NCBI GenBank assembly: GCA_016800925.1
Contig: JABCPU010000173.1
Span: 1 to 64,000, forward strand
Length of the DNA stretch: 64,000 nucleotides
Source of the DNA: Suillus spraguei
Lineage: Eukaryota; Basidiomycota; Agaricomycetes; Boletales; Suillaceae
Direction: 5' to 3'
Shown: piece after piece, positions 30,517-42,696 of the stretch
How positions within the stretch are numbered: the first letter of the stretch is position 1
Layout: every line of letters starts with the position of its first letter
Program-made: the position numbers and the translations under genes
Notes under the pieces: generated by a model
What the model was told of the DNA's origin: nothing
The model's database searches: none
What the model saw: only the letters and a program-made list of their open reading frames with translations

Positions 30517-33289
30517 ACACGATTCACATGCATTGTGAACTCCCGAATCAAGCCTGAAATGTTCAGGCGTGCCCTCAATTGTCGAACTCGTGGTTCATAT
30601 AACTGTATCATACTATAAGATGTCCATTTTCTTGAAGCATATGAAAATACTTACTATTCTACATGTACTGTCAGTGACGGTGCTGAATTCATCTGTCAGA
30701 CGTTATATGATTATGGTCACGGGCAAATAGCTTGAACAACGCCAACGGCGATCAAGGTATACGGCTCAGTCGAAAATTGAATAATTTAAATTCAACAAAG
30801 AAAGAGAGGGTGAATCACAGAGAATAGCAGAATCTGTAGTAGTAACAGTGAAAAAACATGCCTATTAAGTATTGAGCTAGCCCAATGAATACGAAAACAT
30901 GTATCTACGAAGCTCAGTATTACAGTGAGATTCGAGTCTGATCACCTACTTAGCCTGCTGCAGGCGCTCGTCCCCCAAGATAAGAGTCTGTTAGTTGGAC
31001 CAGAAGGAAGCTAGTCGTGCGGGAAAGTAGCGGTTTCGAGCTTGCGAAAGCTCTCCTGCCGCTGCCCCTACCGCCCGTACCTCTCTTTCCGTTTAGGATC
31101 ACTACGACTGAGCCTATGTGAACAGTGGGAGTAAATGGTCTGTGCGACACTGCAACTGCAACCACTCTAGGGCCAGCCAGATACATCAGTACTCATGACC
31201 CACCGTAAGGGTGATGTACGGTTAGGAGGATAGAGGGCTGCAGGTGGAACAGAGCTTTATCCCAAGGTCGGCCTTAATCCGATCACGAGGGCTGCATGCC
31301 GTGAGGTCCCCAAATGAAACCGTTTCAGTAACACCAGAATTATTCGGATCCATGCGAGTAGACGATGCTGGACCGCATAGTGATGTCAGTATGCTAGAAC
31401 GAAGATTTCAAGTGGAGTGTGATTAGAGAAGGCCATAGAAAGGAACTGATTTGCTCACCAATATCTTTTTGCACGCTGATGCGCGTCGTGTTGTCATGAA
31501 ACTTCGTAGTAGGTGTGAGCCATATTATTGCATGCAGGAACTAGAGGCGGTTGTGGCCACTGAGGGCTAGCAGACCATTTGTGGGAACAAGTTGCACTAG
31601 AAGTTGAATAAAAATTAGTAGAGGATACTGAAAATTAAAACAAAACTACATGCAGCCCATCTGGATGCTGCTTGAGATGCAAGCCATGGATGACGTGGAC
31701 GAACGACGCACCATGGGGTTTGAGTCTGGATGTTAGACGTCAGACGGTATGCAAAATGTCCGGCCCGGGACATTCCGCTAGGTTAAGTTTCGAACTCCGT
31801 TAGAACCTAATGGCTGTATACCACGCCAACGCCTCCAACTTAATTACCACGCCATGGCCAGGGGCTAGTAGATGGACTTCTATTCGAATACCTAACTTAC
31901 TGTACTTCTCTTCTCTTCTTATTGACATCTTTGTTTTGGCACGCTCTCTTCTACCGACAACACTCTCATGTACAGGACCTACTACACCTTAGGCTGCATC
32001 ATCCTCCCTTGCTGTACTCCAACCGGGGCCTCCTGCGTCACATAATCGTTCTCTAAGCCATTTATTTTCCATTGGACAGGCTTCCACTTTGCTGCAGCTG
32101 ACTCGGATACCCTCAATCTGGACATCTACATTGTTACTGAAGGTTGCTGGCTGCGTTTGATATTTACAAGGTCATTGACGAGGAGAGTGGCATTGGGATC
32201 ATTTCTCAGTCTGAATAGACTCCTTCTCAGCCACCATGTTCGATCAAGCCTCGTTCTGCAACAGCCCTTGGAAAATCGTTCAGCGAGAATCAGCGAGATA
32301 CTACTGGTTGCTGAACCCACGATGGTGAAACTGGAAAAACGCGCAGGATAACACCCTTGGCGTTAGTTGTATATTATATGTTGCACCCAGAAGCTGTAAA
32401 AGATCACCATGCCATTTTCTATCTCTCACCGGGTCTCGGACCATTCTTCACATCTGGTCACCATGTGCGCAGTTACCGCCCTCTTGCACGTCCAATCTGA
32501 CGACATCTCGCCATCACCTGATCCCTTAAGTGGTGCTCTTGGAACATTGGTGCCATACTCGAGAATGGTCGTTCGAGTGCTGTACCACACAAGATCGTGA
32601 AGATCGTCGTAAACTTCAAGTGCTAGCGGTGCCACAGTATGTTTCCCACAAAACTCACATGCCTCCGCGCTCCGTGAAGATGATCGCTGATTTGATCGTG
32701 ACGAAAATGTCACATCGCTAATCTCCCCTCGTCCGATCATGAGGAAGGAAACCAGTCGTTTCTTCTTGATTACACACTACAACTTCCCAACACCCTCTTT
32801 GCGCAAGATCATCAATGTTGGTCGCGACAAAACAGGAAAGCGCCCAGAACGATGCATGCGGTACCGTGATCGCATTTCATATTTTGAATCGGTTGCAGGG
32901 AAACTTGAAAATCGTGCACTAGAAGACTCCCAGAAGCGGGAATCACGACGATACGATCCAAGCCCAAGCGCTAGCGCTAGTAGTCCAAATGAATGTAAGC
33001 CTCATGTCTCACCGCCAGCCAGACTTCTGAACCTACATTTAACCTTTACAACAACATTCAGAACCAGGTTTCTTATGCCACTCCAACTGGTCATGGTGGC
33101 CTCGGGGGTAACCGTTCGCGCCTGAATCTAATGTATCATGCAATAGCGTACATACATCAATAGACACGCCCATGCCCTTCAATAGAGCGGGATCAACAGG
33201 CGTATGTTCTCAACTCCAATATGACCCTCCTACCCTATACAATCTGACTATACATCGCATTTGTTTGCGCTTCACTGTCAAGTCCCAAT
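30517..33289. other. long intergenic stretch (2.8 kb)
   Basis: No convincing gene. Longest frames are short and lack motifs (30950-31186 minus, 32426-32740 minus, 32739-33125 plus). A small hairpin (ACCGTA...TACGGT near 31203-31223) was noted but not assigned. The area may hold decayed genes too diverged to recognise. Confidence 0.4.
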
Positions 33290-34602
33290 GATACTATTGT
33301 CCATACTCTCGACGCCAGCGACTGTCCATCCTGCAACACCAGAACCTTGTGGGACATTATCTGGAGCTGTGGAATAACTTTATTTGCGTGCACATGGTCT
33401 GCCATTCATACCAATGTTCCGGGTATGGAGGAGAAGGCATTTGCTGTTCACTCTCGTCGTTTATTCACCATGGTCATGGCGTTGATCGCCCCAGAACTCA
33501 TGGTCACCTGGGCCACGCGGCAGTTTTTCAGCGCTGTGCAGCTGCAAAGGTTGGATCACTTGATGAAAATGAAAATTCAAGTAGAAGTCCCAGCGCTCCA
33601 AAACCTGCAGATTTTACAGGTCAAATATATGCTTAGACTATCCGATCAGGCAGGGACTAACGTGCAACGGCTGCCTTAACAGCATGGACAGTGACGAATG
33701 GGTTCTTCGCATGGATGGGTGGATCCATGCTCTACGTCGATGGCAAGCCGCAAGCCACTCTTACACCCGATAAACTTCTGCACTTTGTTCGTGAGAAAAA
33801 CGTGGACATGCCTAACATCACAGAGGCAGATATAGAAGATCGGAGCAATGGCGATGGACTATCAAAAGGCATCGCCATTCTTCAGTTAGTGCACCCAGCT
33901 CGTCCAGAACCTTCCAGTAACCTTGCTTGAAATCGACACCCTGGCTGTAGCTGCTCTAACCTGCATTGCCTATTGCTTGTGGTGGAAGAAACTCAAGGAC
34001 GTACGGCGTCCTTACATCGTTCATTAGCTGAAGGCAATTGCATCTCAGCCAAGTGACTTAACCTACGAGTATGTGGTTAAGATTCTGCATGAGATCGTTC
34101 TCATTCGCTCGCATCCTATGTAGGAAGGCTGATTCAGAAGACTCCGGTATATGTATGATGTCTTACATGTTTCTTTTATCTCGCCGATCCTTTTGTCAGT
34201 CTTATGGGCATACGTTTCGCCATGTGCTACCCGATCTCGTCGTATTCCATCTCTGGGTGGTTACGGTGAGTATCAGAATATGACCACACTTTTCCAGTGG
34301 GATGGTGTTTGGAGCCATACATTGTCTGTGCTGGAATTACTTGTTTAAAAGCCACACTGAGCAGTGGCGTGTGGTATCCCTTGGGACCAGTATTTCTCTT
34401 TATTAATATTGGGTATTCCATGTGGATGCCCGAAATGGATTCCTGTCCTGGACTGATCATGGTGATGACTGCAATCATTAGCGCTTTCATATACATCGCA
34501 GGACGCATCACGTTAATCATTCTTATGATACTGAGCTTGCGATCACTACCTCCTGGCGTATACGATACAGTAGACTGGACCAGATTTGTTCCACATTTCT
34601 AG
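33290..34602 (+). pseudogene. multi-pass membrane protein pseudogene (basidiomycete family of unknown function)
   Basis: Readable pieces: TLWDIIWSCGITLFACTWSA, a segment beginning VHSRRLFTMVMALIAPELMV, WTVTNGFFAWMGGSMLYVDG, NVDMPNITEADIEDRS, IDTLAVAALTCIAYCLWWKK and a terminus SLRSLPPGVYDTVDWTRFV ending at 34602. These resemble a family of predicted integral membrane proteins frequent in agaricomycetes; its function is not known to me. Breaks: a frame change near 33535, loss of the Trp-rich segment near 33890, TAG for the Trp in YIVH-stop-KA (34026-34028), and frame changes near 34117 and 34395. The gene is dead. Confidence 0.65.
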
Positions 34603-35099
34603 TTTTATTGCATTGTCGTAGCATAGTGTGACAAACCGCATGTTCTTACCATCACTGTCAAAATTAGAGGTGGGAACGTAGCTCGGAAGATGCTTGATGA
34701 TCTAAAGAAAAGTGACTACATGGATGAGTTGTCTGCAGCAGTTTCTACACACGCTGTATATGCGTATATATAATCGAGGGGGCGGTCAAAGAACCTAGAT
34801 ATGAATTGACAGGTACATTTGGCAAAGTCCATCAATCCGACGTGGCTGGAAGAGAACAAAGATGACAAGTCGGCATATCCACCACTGGACAACTCGGTTG
34901 GTCATCGGCGATATTGATAGGGCCACCTGGCATGAAATGGAACGTGTTAGTCACGTCCACTCGGCGACGCGTCGAGTGTGATGCTCGAACATGGTTTTTA
35001 TGAACAGCCGTAACGAGATTTCATGCTTGGGACGTTGAATGTATTCATCGGGAGCGATCGCTAGCTGATAGAGGCTGTGACTTTAAAGCACATTTGTCC

Positions 35100-35225
35100 G
35101 ATGGCGCGGACAGACAATGAGGACCTATGCAAGGGTATGAAAGAGGGCATGATCTTGCTGGAGCGTGTGCATGCAAAGATTGGGTGGCTGCAGGGTGAGC
35201 TGATGCTGGTCAGAATACTGAGTTC
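35100..35225 (+). pseudogene. relic of an SDR gene 3' end
   Basis: TGCAAGGGTATGAAAGAGGG and GGAGCGTGTGCATGCAAAG followed by ATTGGGTGGCTGCAGGGTGA closely match the last ~110 bp of the SDR gene (about 30372-30495). The middle of the corresponding region is deleted. Only this fragment is present. Confidence 0.7.
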
Positions 35226-35389
35226 ATTAGTCACGTGTACGTCTACAAGATGAACGATTAGTTCCGCAGAAGCAATCTGTGTGATTCCATGCGCGAACTG
35301 CACAGATGTCATAGCGATGGGCACCGAAGGTTAAAAATTCTGGTTGTATCCTACATGTTATCAATTTCTCCAGTTTGATCAGCATGCGC

Positions 35390-37470
35390 TTAGTAGTTAG
35401 CATCTTGTTGAATGAGTCCGAGGGCTGTTGCAGAGCGAGGCTTGATAGAACATTTGAAAGGTTTGGGGTGACTGGGAATATGTCTATCCAGACCAGCACT
35501 GGACGTAACAAGATTTGCGACATACCTGATGTTACTGAATGACGGTTCAAACTCGGGAGTGATCTCAAGACCATTCTCAACAACCTTGGAAATATCAAAT
35601 ACGGCCAATGACATGGCAGCAGAAATCCAGATGGATGCATCAGCGAGGTGAAGGCCTACCCAATAAAAAGCGAGCAGCTCAGATACCTGTTTGTATTCTG
35701 TGAGTGAGGCATACCTGGGCAAATCCTACGGTGCAGAGAGTTAGCCATTCCGTTCAAACCTAATTGTATGCTTACCGTCTACCAAAGCCGAAGCAGACCG
35801 TGCGAGGATCCACCTCAGGTTCCTTTCCATCATTAGCCAAGAAGCGTTCAGGGTTGAATTGCGAGGGGTTAGCATATGACCGTTGGTCATTAAGCATGAA
35901 CCTGTCACAATTGAGCGCTTTAAATTCCGTTCATAAATCGAACATGGAAATGGGAGGTGCTAACCAGATGTTAGACAATACCATGGAGCCTTTTGGTATA
36001 TAGTACCCGTCATGGTAATCATCCTCGGTCACACAATGGGGAAAACCTGTCATCGAGATACCCTTCCTTCGTCAATGCAATGTCATCATAAACGAAGTGC
36101 ACATACCGGTAGGAGAAACAACGTTCCACCGGTAGACTTCTTTAACAAGCGCCTCGATATAGGGGAGGGAGTCACGGTCGGCGAAGGTGGGAAGACGATC
36201 AGGGCCAACCACAGCATCTATTTCAGCCTGAGCTTTCTTCTGTGAATCAGGGAAAAGTGTCATCGCTAGAAAAAGGGAGTATATTGCAGAAACAGTCTGA
36301 GAAAATAGGTGTTGTACTTTCAGATGATTACTACAAATATATAGAGAGGGACCAACCGTGTCGGCGCCACCCCCATATAGAGAAAAAGCAGACCATTTCA
36401 CGATGTCATCCTCTTCTGCAGACACAGCACAACCTTCCAAGAGATTCGAGGTAAAAGACATAGGGGCAATACCAGCAGCCTAAAAAGCCAAACTCTTCAG
36501 CGTATGATCGCAAAAGTGCGAAATGATCACCATCTGATCCTTAACAAACTTATGGGATGCAAAAGCCATCTCTTCGAGAGTCTCACGCCATTCACGTGCT
36601 ATGCGCTGAAAGCCAGCGCCAGGGAACCATGCAGGGACTTTTGCCACTGCAATGTCAAGGTCATAGGAAGTCAATGTCACAAACAAGAAAGCTTACGCAA
36701 CGGTAAAACGTCAACCATGAAGGCACCGGGAGTTATGGCCTGCGTGATTCTGCCCATAACGCGGTCTGCAAGGCCAACGAAGGGATCGTTATTCTCTTTC
36801 ACTTCATAACCATAAGAGATACGCAGAATGACAGCGCCGGCAGTGCTACAGTAAAAATTTAAGATCACATCAATACAATGATGAATAATACGTACTGTCG
36901 AACATGTCTCTGTAGTTGGTTGGGTTCCGCAAGCACACGCTTCAGGAATCGGTGAGTCTCAACCTCCTCGATCTGCTTGTATTCGTCCACTGCGGCACGG
37001 CTACCCATGGCATGGTGGATGATCTTGCGGTACTGGCGAAAACGGTCACCATAAGGGAGGAAAGGTAAGGAGTCCTTGAAGCCAACAAGTTCGCCACCCA
37101 TAGGAAAAACAGGACGGTCAGAGTATACGGCGCTTTTATTGTCCAGCATTTCCATTGCAATCTTGACAGAGTTCAGCACAATAATGTGCTGGCCCAGAAC
37201 CTGAACATGCGTAATATCACCTGCAGAAATGACTTTTAAATAAGCATGATTTTGGGAAAATGGAATGCGCTCACCATACTTCTTGGCCCACTCGGTAAAT
37301 GTGAGGCAGGGCTTGATGCGAGGCATATCTGAAATGTTACCAATGAGAGGCCAACCTGCGGGACCAGGTGGGTATGGTACAGGATTCTTGGTGAACACCT
37401 GCTTTGCCAGATAGATTCCGATACCAGCAAGGCATAGATCCACCCAAGTAACATCGTTGAGTGTCAACAT
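35390..37470 (-). CDS. cytochrome P450 monooxygenase, intact
   Basis: About ten exons joined by GT-AG introns encode ~510 residues. The N-terminal anchor is VDLCLAGIGIYLAKQVF with hinge PVPYPPGPAGWPLIGN. Further motifs: PAWFPGAGFQR, I-helix LYGGGADTTVSA, EVYRW (K-helix ExxR), PERF and heme loop FGFGRRICPG with the Cys ligand, then PKPFKCSIKPRS. The heme Cys codon and Gly are split by an intron. It shares its architecture with the P450 at 9601 but is not a recent copy. ER-bound, NADPH-dependent oxidation of an unknown substrate, perhaps with the SDR and dioxygenase nearby. A TATA-like ATATAAATA lies ~65 bp before the start. Confidence 0.92.
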
Positions 37471-37533
37471 GGTTTGCGAGCAGAGTAAACAACAGAGCGG
37501 GGTTGTAGAGCGAGCGATCAGAATGGAGAGCCG

Positions 37534-37542
37534 TATTTATAT
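37534..37542 (-). promoter_or_regulatory. TATA box of the intact P450
   Basis: ATATAAATA on the minus strand, about 65 bp upstream of ATG 37470. Confidence 0.5.
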
Positions 37543-39304
37543 CTATCGGAGTAAGCCTCAGGCCCCGCATCAAAATGAAATCCAAATGAAAACCTACGGG
37601 CGACAAACTGCAACGGAACATGATGCATGAGCAGCAACAATCATCTTTAGCCATGATCTCAACCCACACCATCAGATCCTAGCATCTGCCTAATAGTTAT
37701 GAAAACACAGGTGTAGGCCTTATTGGGGAGGACATGATAGAGCTGACTGGCGAGACAAAAAAGTGGCTGTTAACAGGTTGTGGCAGGACACCCTCTCATA
37801 GGCAGACACACGAACACATCCAAAAAGCAGCTCGATAATTTGTATACTAGCCAGTGAACTAAATATCAACGCAGAAGCACAGACCAGCAAATTTGGACCC
37901 GTTAAATTTTAATGGATCCAGCAGCATGATGGTGATTAGGTACTGACAAAGTAATCGGAAAACCTCGAAACCTGTTGAAATACATTGCCAACAGAGGCAA
38001 AAGAGGTGAACTTATCAAACAAAAAGATCGGTATCACCCACCGCCCTTAGCAGGTGCACCAGGCACCTGTGTCTGGCTGTGAGATTGCAGTCGTCAACCG
38101 ATCTTTCCCCTTCCACGCTGGTAACATGTTGACTTGTTGAGTGGGGATGCCCAATTTGGAGTACCTCGTCCTACGTGGTGCCTATGTTTGATAAGGTACT
38201 CTTTTTTCTGGGCGATTACTTGGAGCTAGCGGATACGTGCGGGGTATTGTACTTTGTGGTCCTGGTGCTGTAGTGGACGATGCATCGACAAACATCACGG
38301 GATAGTAGAGCTAAAATTGAAAATTTTTACGGAGAACAAAGAAGGGAAGAGTTGTGAATTAATGATCATGTGTGACAAACAAGAGTCAACAACGCGTTGT
38401 CACCTCTGAACGTTTGAACGTTAACTTTGAAGTTCTACAGGAGAACAGACTATCATGCATGCTGCCACATCTGCCAGGGTATGTTAGGGTTTAAGTCAGG
38501 CTCGTACAATAAGTGTGTTTAAATTTATGTATAGAAGCAAAAAGAATACATTAACTTCTTCAGGCAGAAGTTCATGTCCTACAGAAAAGGATCAGCTGAA
38601 CTACGAAAGTACCGAGGCTATTATATCAACACACATAAACCTGTCGCACCATTATGAAGCTAAGGACGCTACTCAGACCTCAGGTTTGGCCCCCACGATG
38701 TTCTGCATCAAAGTTATTGATAGGAAGGGTACCAAACTCTACCAGTCACCAAATTCCAACAATGCGAGAGCGTGGTTTACTCCGGTCGCAAAGAGCAAGG
38801 TCCCGAGTTTATTGGGAGGAAACGAGCCGTCTATGCAGCTTATACTCTTTGAAGGTATGTGAATCGTCATCCGAACCATTGGCAAGCTGACCAGAAGTGT
38901 TGGAGCCAGCAGCTAGGAGACGTAGATATGGAGTCTGAGCGCTGAGCTTCTATGAACGGGCACGATGTAAGACTTGATTATAATCACTGAGAAAACTGAT
39001 CAATTCGGGTCTTGCACGCATATGAATATGTTTTTTATCAACCAATCGTTGTTCAAATACAAATATTATGTCATGAGGAGCAGGTGTCACATATGTACGT
39101 GACTCAAAGAGCGGCTACTCCTTAACTTGTTCTTATCTAAGCTTGGCGCCATTTCTTATCCGACCAATCAGTTGCAATCAGTCAACCTCAACATGTCAAG
39201 CCCCAAAACTAAAACTCCAGCACACACTAGCTATCAGTTGGACAGACGTGACTGCCTGAACAGTCAGCCCTTCGTGTATCTCCTTTCAGATTATATTCGA
39301 CGTC
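37543..39304. other. intergenic
   Basis: No recognisable gene. A 115-residue plus-strand frame at 38515-38862 and a short one at 39127-39357 have no motif; the latter overlaps the first exon of the ammonium transporter in another frame. Confidence 0.4.
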
Positions 39305-41152
39305 ATGGTTCTCTCAGAGAGCGTCTTGGAAGTGTTGAATGCTATCTTGAAGAATAGTGAGTTCCACAATCGTCATAGCCGCCGCGGCGGACCGAAGCAC
39401 AGTCGATGCTGATTATATTGTGTTTCAGGAGATACCACTCAGTTAGCCAATAGCATTTTTCCCGCTGTAGTATTCTTATTGTATACCACAGGTTCGACCG
39501 TGGAGATATTTCCTTCATAATCGTAGCAGGTGCCATGGTATCTTTCATGATACCAGGTCTTGGTTCGTAAATCTCTCACACACCAGGTTTCCCATCCGCT
39601 TACTCACGGTGTTACACCAGCCTTTCTATATTCCGGATTGGCGAGAAGAAAGTCTGCTTTGTCCCTTATCTGGGCAGTTACTGCTAGCAATGCAGTCTGT
39701 ATTTTTCAGTGGTACTTTTGGGGTTACTCCTTGGCATTTTCGCCATCTGCCACCAATGGATTCATAGGCAATCTTGCCCACTTTGGCCTGATAAATGTCC
39801 TTGGCGACCCGTCACCAGGTTCCCCACTAATTCCTGACCTGTTGTACGCATTCTACCAGATGGAATTTGCATGCGTCACAGTAGGAATTCTGATGGGAGG
39901 GATCGCCGAGCGTGGACGGGTTCTCCCAGCCATGATTATAACGTTTTTGTGGATGACCTTGGTTTATTGTCCCCTCGCTTGCTGGCCGTGGAATATAAAC
40001 GGATGGGCCTTTAAATATGGCGTTCTCGATTATGCAGGTTAATTGATCATCTTTGCTGTTCCATGAATTCTGACATATTTTTTATGTAAAAGGTGGAGGT
40101 CCCGTGGAGATTGGAAGCGGGGTAGGAGGACTTGCCTATGCCTGGGTGCTTGGCCGCAGACAGGAGACAGAACTCCAGAACTTCAGACCGCACAATGTTT
40201 CCATGGTTAACTTGGGTACATTCATGCTCTGGTTTGGATGGCTAGGTTTCAATGGTGGCAGCTCTTTTGGGGCGAATTTGCGCGCCATTATGGCGGTGTG
40301 GAACTCTATGCTTGCTGCTGCGTTTGGCGGTATCGTTTGGTGTCTCCTCGACTATCGTCTGGAGCGCAAGTACACTATGGTTGGGTTTTGCTCTGGAACA
40401 ATTGCTGGTCTCGTAGCAGCCACGCCTGCTTCAGGATTTATTCATCCCTGGGCGGCAGTTATCATGGGCATAATCAGTGGCGCTGTGTGCAATTACGCAA
40501 CTAAAGGTGAGACTACTGGATTACTCGGGAGTCCGCTTATTAACACAACCCTGAGTTAAATTTCTTCTTCGTATGGACGATGCACTCGATCTCTTTGCTG
40601 AGCATGCTGTCGGCGGGATCTTGGGTCTCTTGATGAATGCATTTTTCGCTTCCCGTTCCATCGTCGCCCTGGATGGGGTCAACACAGATGTTCCTGGTGG
40701 CTGGGTCGACCACCATTGGAAACAGCTTTACATCCAAATCGCCTATATTTGCGCTACATGTTCATATGCGTTCGTCGTTACTGCTCTTATCGCTAAGTGC
40801 ATCGACGCTATCCCTGGCCTCCACTTACGCACAACGGCTGAGGGTGAGAAGCTCGGTCTTGATGAAGTCGAGGTAAGCCTTATCATGCTCTTGATTCTCT
40901 ATGGGTCTAATGAGAGCCCAGATCGGTGAATTTGCGAATGACTACATCGAAGTACGGCGTGACTTCATGGACTGGACAACATTTGGCAATGTTATAGATG
41001 CACACCAACCCAGCGCCGCTGGTAACAAACACGGCCAACCAGACCTCGCGCAACAGGATCAACAACCAAGTTTACACAATGAAGAACCAAGTCCCGATAG
41101 TACCGTTGAGAAATCCCCTGAGCTCCCCCAGGCCGGCGCGGCCCCTCCTTAA
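39305..41152 (+). CDS. ammonium transporter (Amt/MEP family)
   Basis: Exon 1 39305-39356, then exons from 39429 onward. After the N terminus come YSGLARRKSALSLIW, FQWYFWGYSLAFS, GGIAERGRVLPAM, LVYCPLACWPWNINGW, NLGTFMLWFGWLGFNGGS and HAVGGILGLL, all signature helices of Amt channels, with the pore-gate Phe/Trp region and conserved His. The cytosolic C terminus is Gln/Pro-rich. It moves ammonium across the plasma membrane for nitrogen uptake. Near 39490 the frame of exon 2 (...FPAVVFLLYTTG) does not continue into FDRGDISFIIVAGAM, so a base change that is not a multiple of three seems to have occurred, or the N-terminal exon structure differs. The rest is intact to TAA at 41150. Confidence 0.85.
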
Positions 41153-42656
41153 ATTTCAGCATTTTCATTTTCGTCTGTCGTTTTGGTTAGTGCAGGCACC
41201 AGTCTCCGGTCTCTTTTCTATTCCTATTTCCCAACATAAATTATTGCAAGGTGCGCATTGCTAACCTGCTGTACTTCACTCAGCCATAATGAATCCCGTG
41301 TACACATAATGGTACATATCGTTATTTAAACATCTCCTACTGGTGTCCTTACTACATATTACAATATCACCACCTGTGCAGGCAGATTCTAGTCTGTCGG
41401 TTCTGAGCCAATGCCATGTCTGTCTGGACTGGGGGAACAATCTGGAAATTGATCGTGCCTATATACAGCTACAAATTGATTATATTACACCGCATCACCG
41501 TATTTACGACACGGGACGCCTACCCATGTCAAATTAAGTCGGTCTTGTTCCAAGAATAAACGAAAGCTGTGCGTCGAAAAAGGCGTACGATAAGATTGCA
41601 GTACTTGTAATGATAATGTCTCAATCAAAGCACGACTGAGTGATACGACTAGACGGACGAAAAGAAAACGAGCAATGACCCACTTTATCCAAGTCCCAGA
41701 TGTGTACGTGCATGTAACGGTCAGTCCAGCCAGGAGCACGATCTTGAGGAAGACCATAGGCTGATTTTTTACTGAATGTGTTGATTCTGGCTAGAGTGAA
41801 GCGGAAAGCGATGCGTATATGCTGATCAGGAAATCTCTACGGGCATTACTGAGCACAAGACCGTCCCCGAACAGATGACCACAAGTTTGTAGAAGATCCA
41901 TACATAGTTGATGAACGGATGGTTGTTGTTCCCTTTATCAATTATGTATAAACCTTCTACAAATTGAAGTAAAGGATGCTGCTTATGGTGAGCAGCAGGA
42001 CAATTACAAGAACAGAGGGGACTTATACTCGTTGCATATGCCATATCCATCCAATCGAACGTGGTGTCAAGTATAGATCTGCCATCCTCCTCCGTGCAGT
42101 AGTAGATAAACATATAATCACCATAGATTTCAGAATTTTCTTTAACCCCATTGTAGTCTGTTCATTGAATGTAAACGTGCGTCCGGATGTAGGCGCTCAG
42201 GGAATGAAGCCAGCCGAAACTCGATCACAAGCATATGGCGAGTTTGTTCGGCATCAGTCATCGTTACGGTAATGTGAGGACCAGAGTCACCAGACCGTAA
42301 CATCCTGTAGGTCGACTATGAAAGATATCAGAAACCGGTGTTGATAAAACAAGCTGTGATTGTTGTTGCAGTCCTGAATGAAGAGCAGTAAAATATAACA
42401 TAGGAAGCGACACCGCAAGCTTAATTAGTGGTTAATCACGTGACATGTATGTAATCGGAGTTTTCTGTTTCGCGTCATCTTTGGCAGAGTGCTATCAGTC
42501 ATGAGAACGTTCGTCATTAGCCTTCTTGGCCAAGCTACGAACCAATCCCAGTTACTGATACATCGGCTCCAAACCAGTAGCCGCTAGTCCTGACATATCC
42601 TGACCCCCAAAGGCAATGCTTCCGCCACCGCCGTCATCGTGGGATATCGGTTCCAC
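41153..42656. other. intergenic
   Basis: No recognisable gene; short frames on both strands without motifs. Confidence 0.45.
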
Positions 42657-42661
42657 CTATC

Positions 42662-42669
42662 TATATAAG
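42662..42669 (+). promoter_or_regulatory. TATA box of the small basic-protein gene
   Basis: TATATAAG, 28 bp before ATG 42697, implying a short 5' leader or use of another start site. Confidence 0.45.
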
Positions 42670-42696
42670 TGAGACACTTGTCTCCAACCCTTCTTC

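Noticed and set aside
31195..31235. ACCGTA...TACGGTT hairpin resembling group II intron domain V, hinting at a mitochondrial insertion
   Set aside because: The stem is only 6 bp and the catalytic triad and flanking domains were not found.
32426..32740. 104-residue minus-strand frame as a gene
   Set aside because: No motif, no splice continuation and no upstream promoter-like sequence; left as intergenic.
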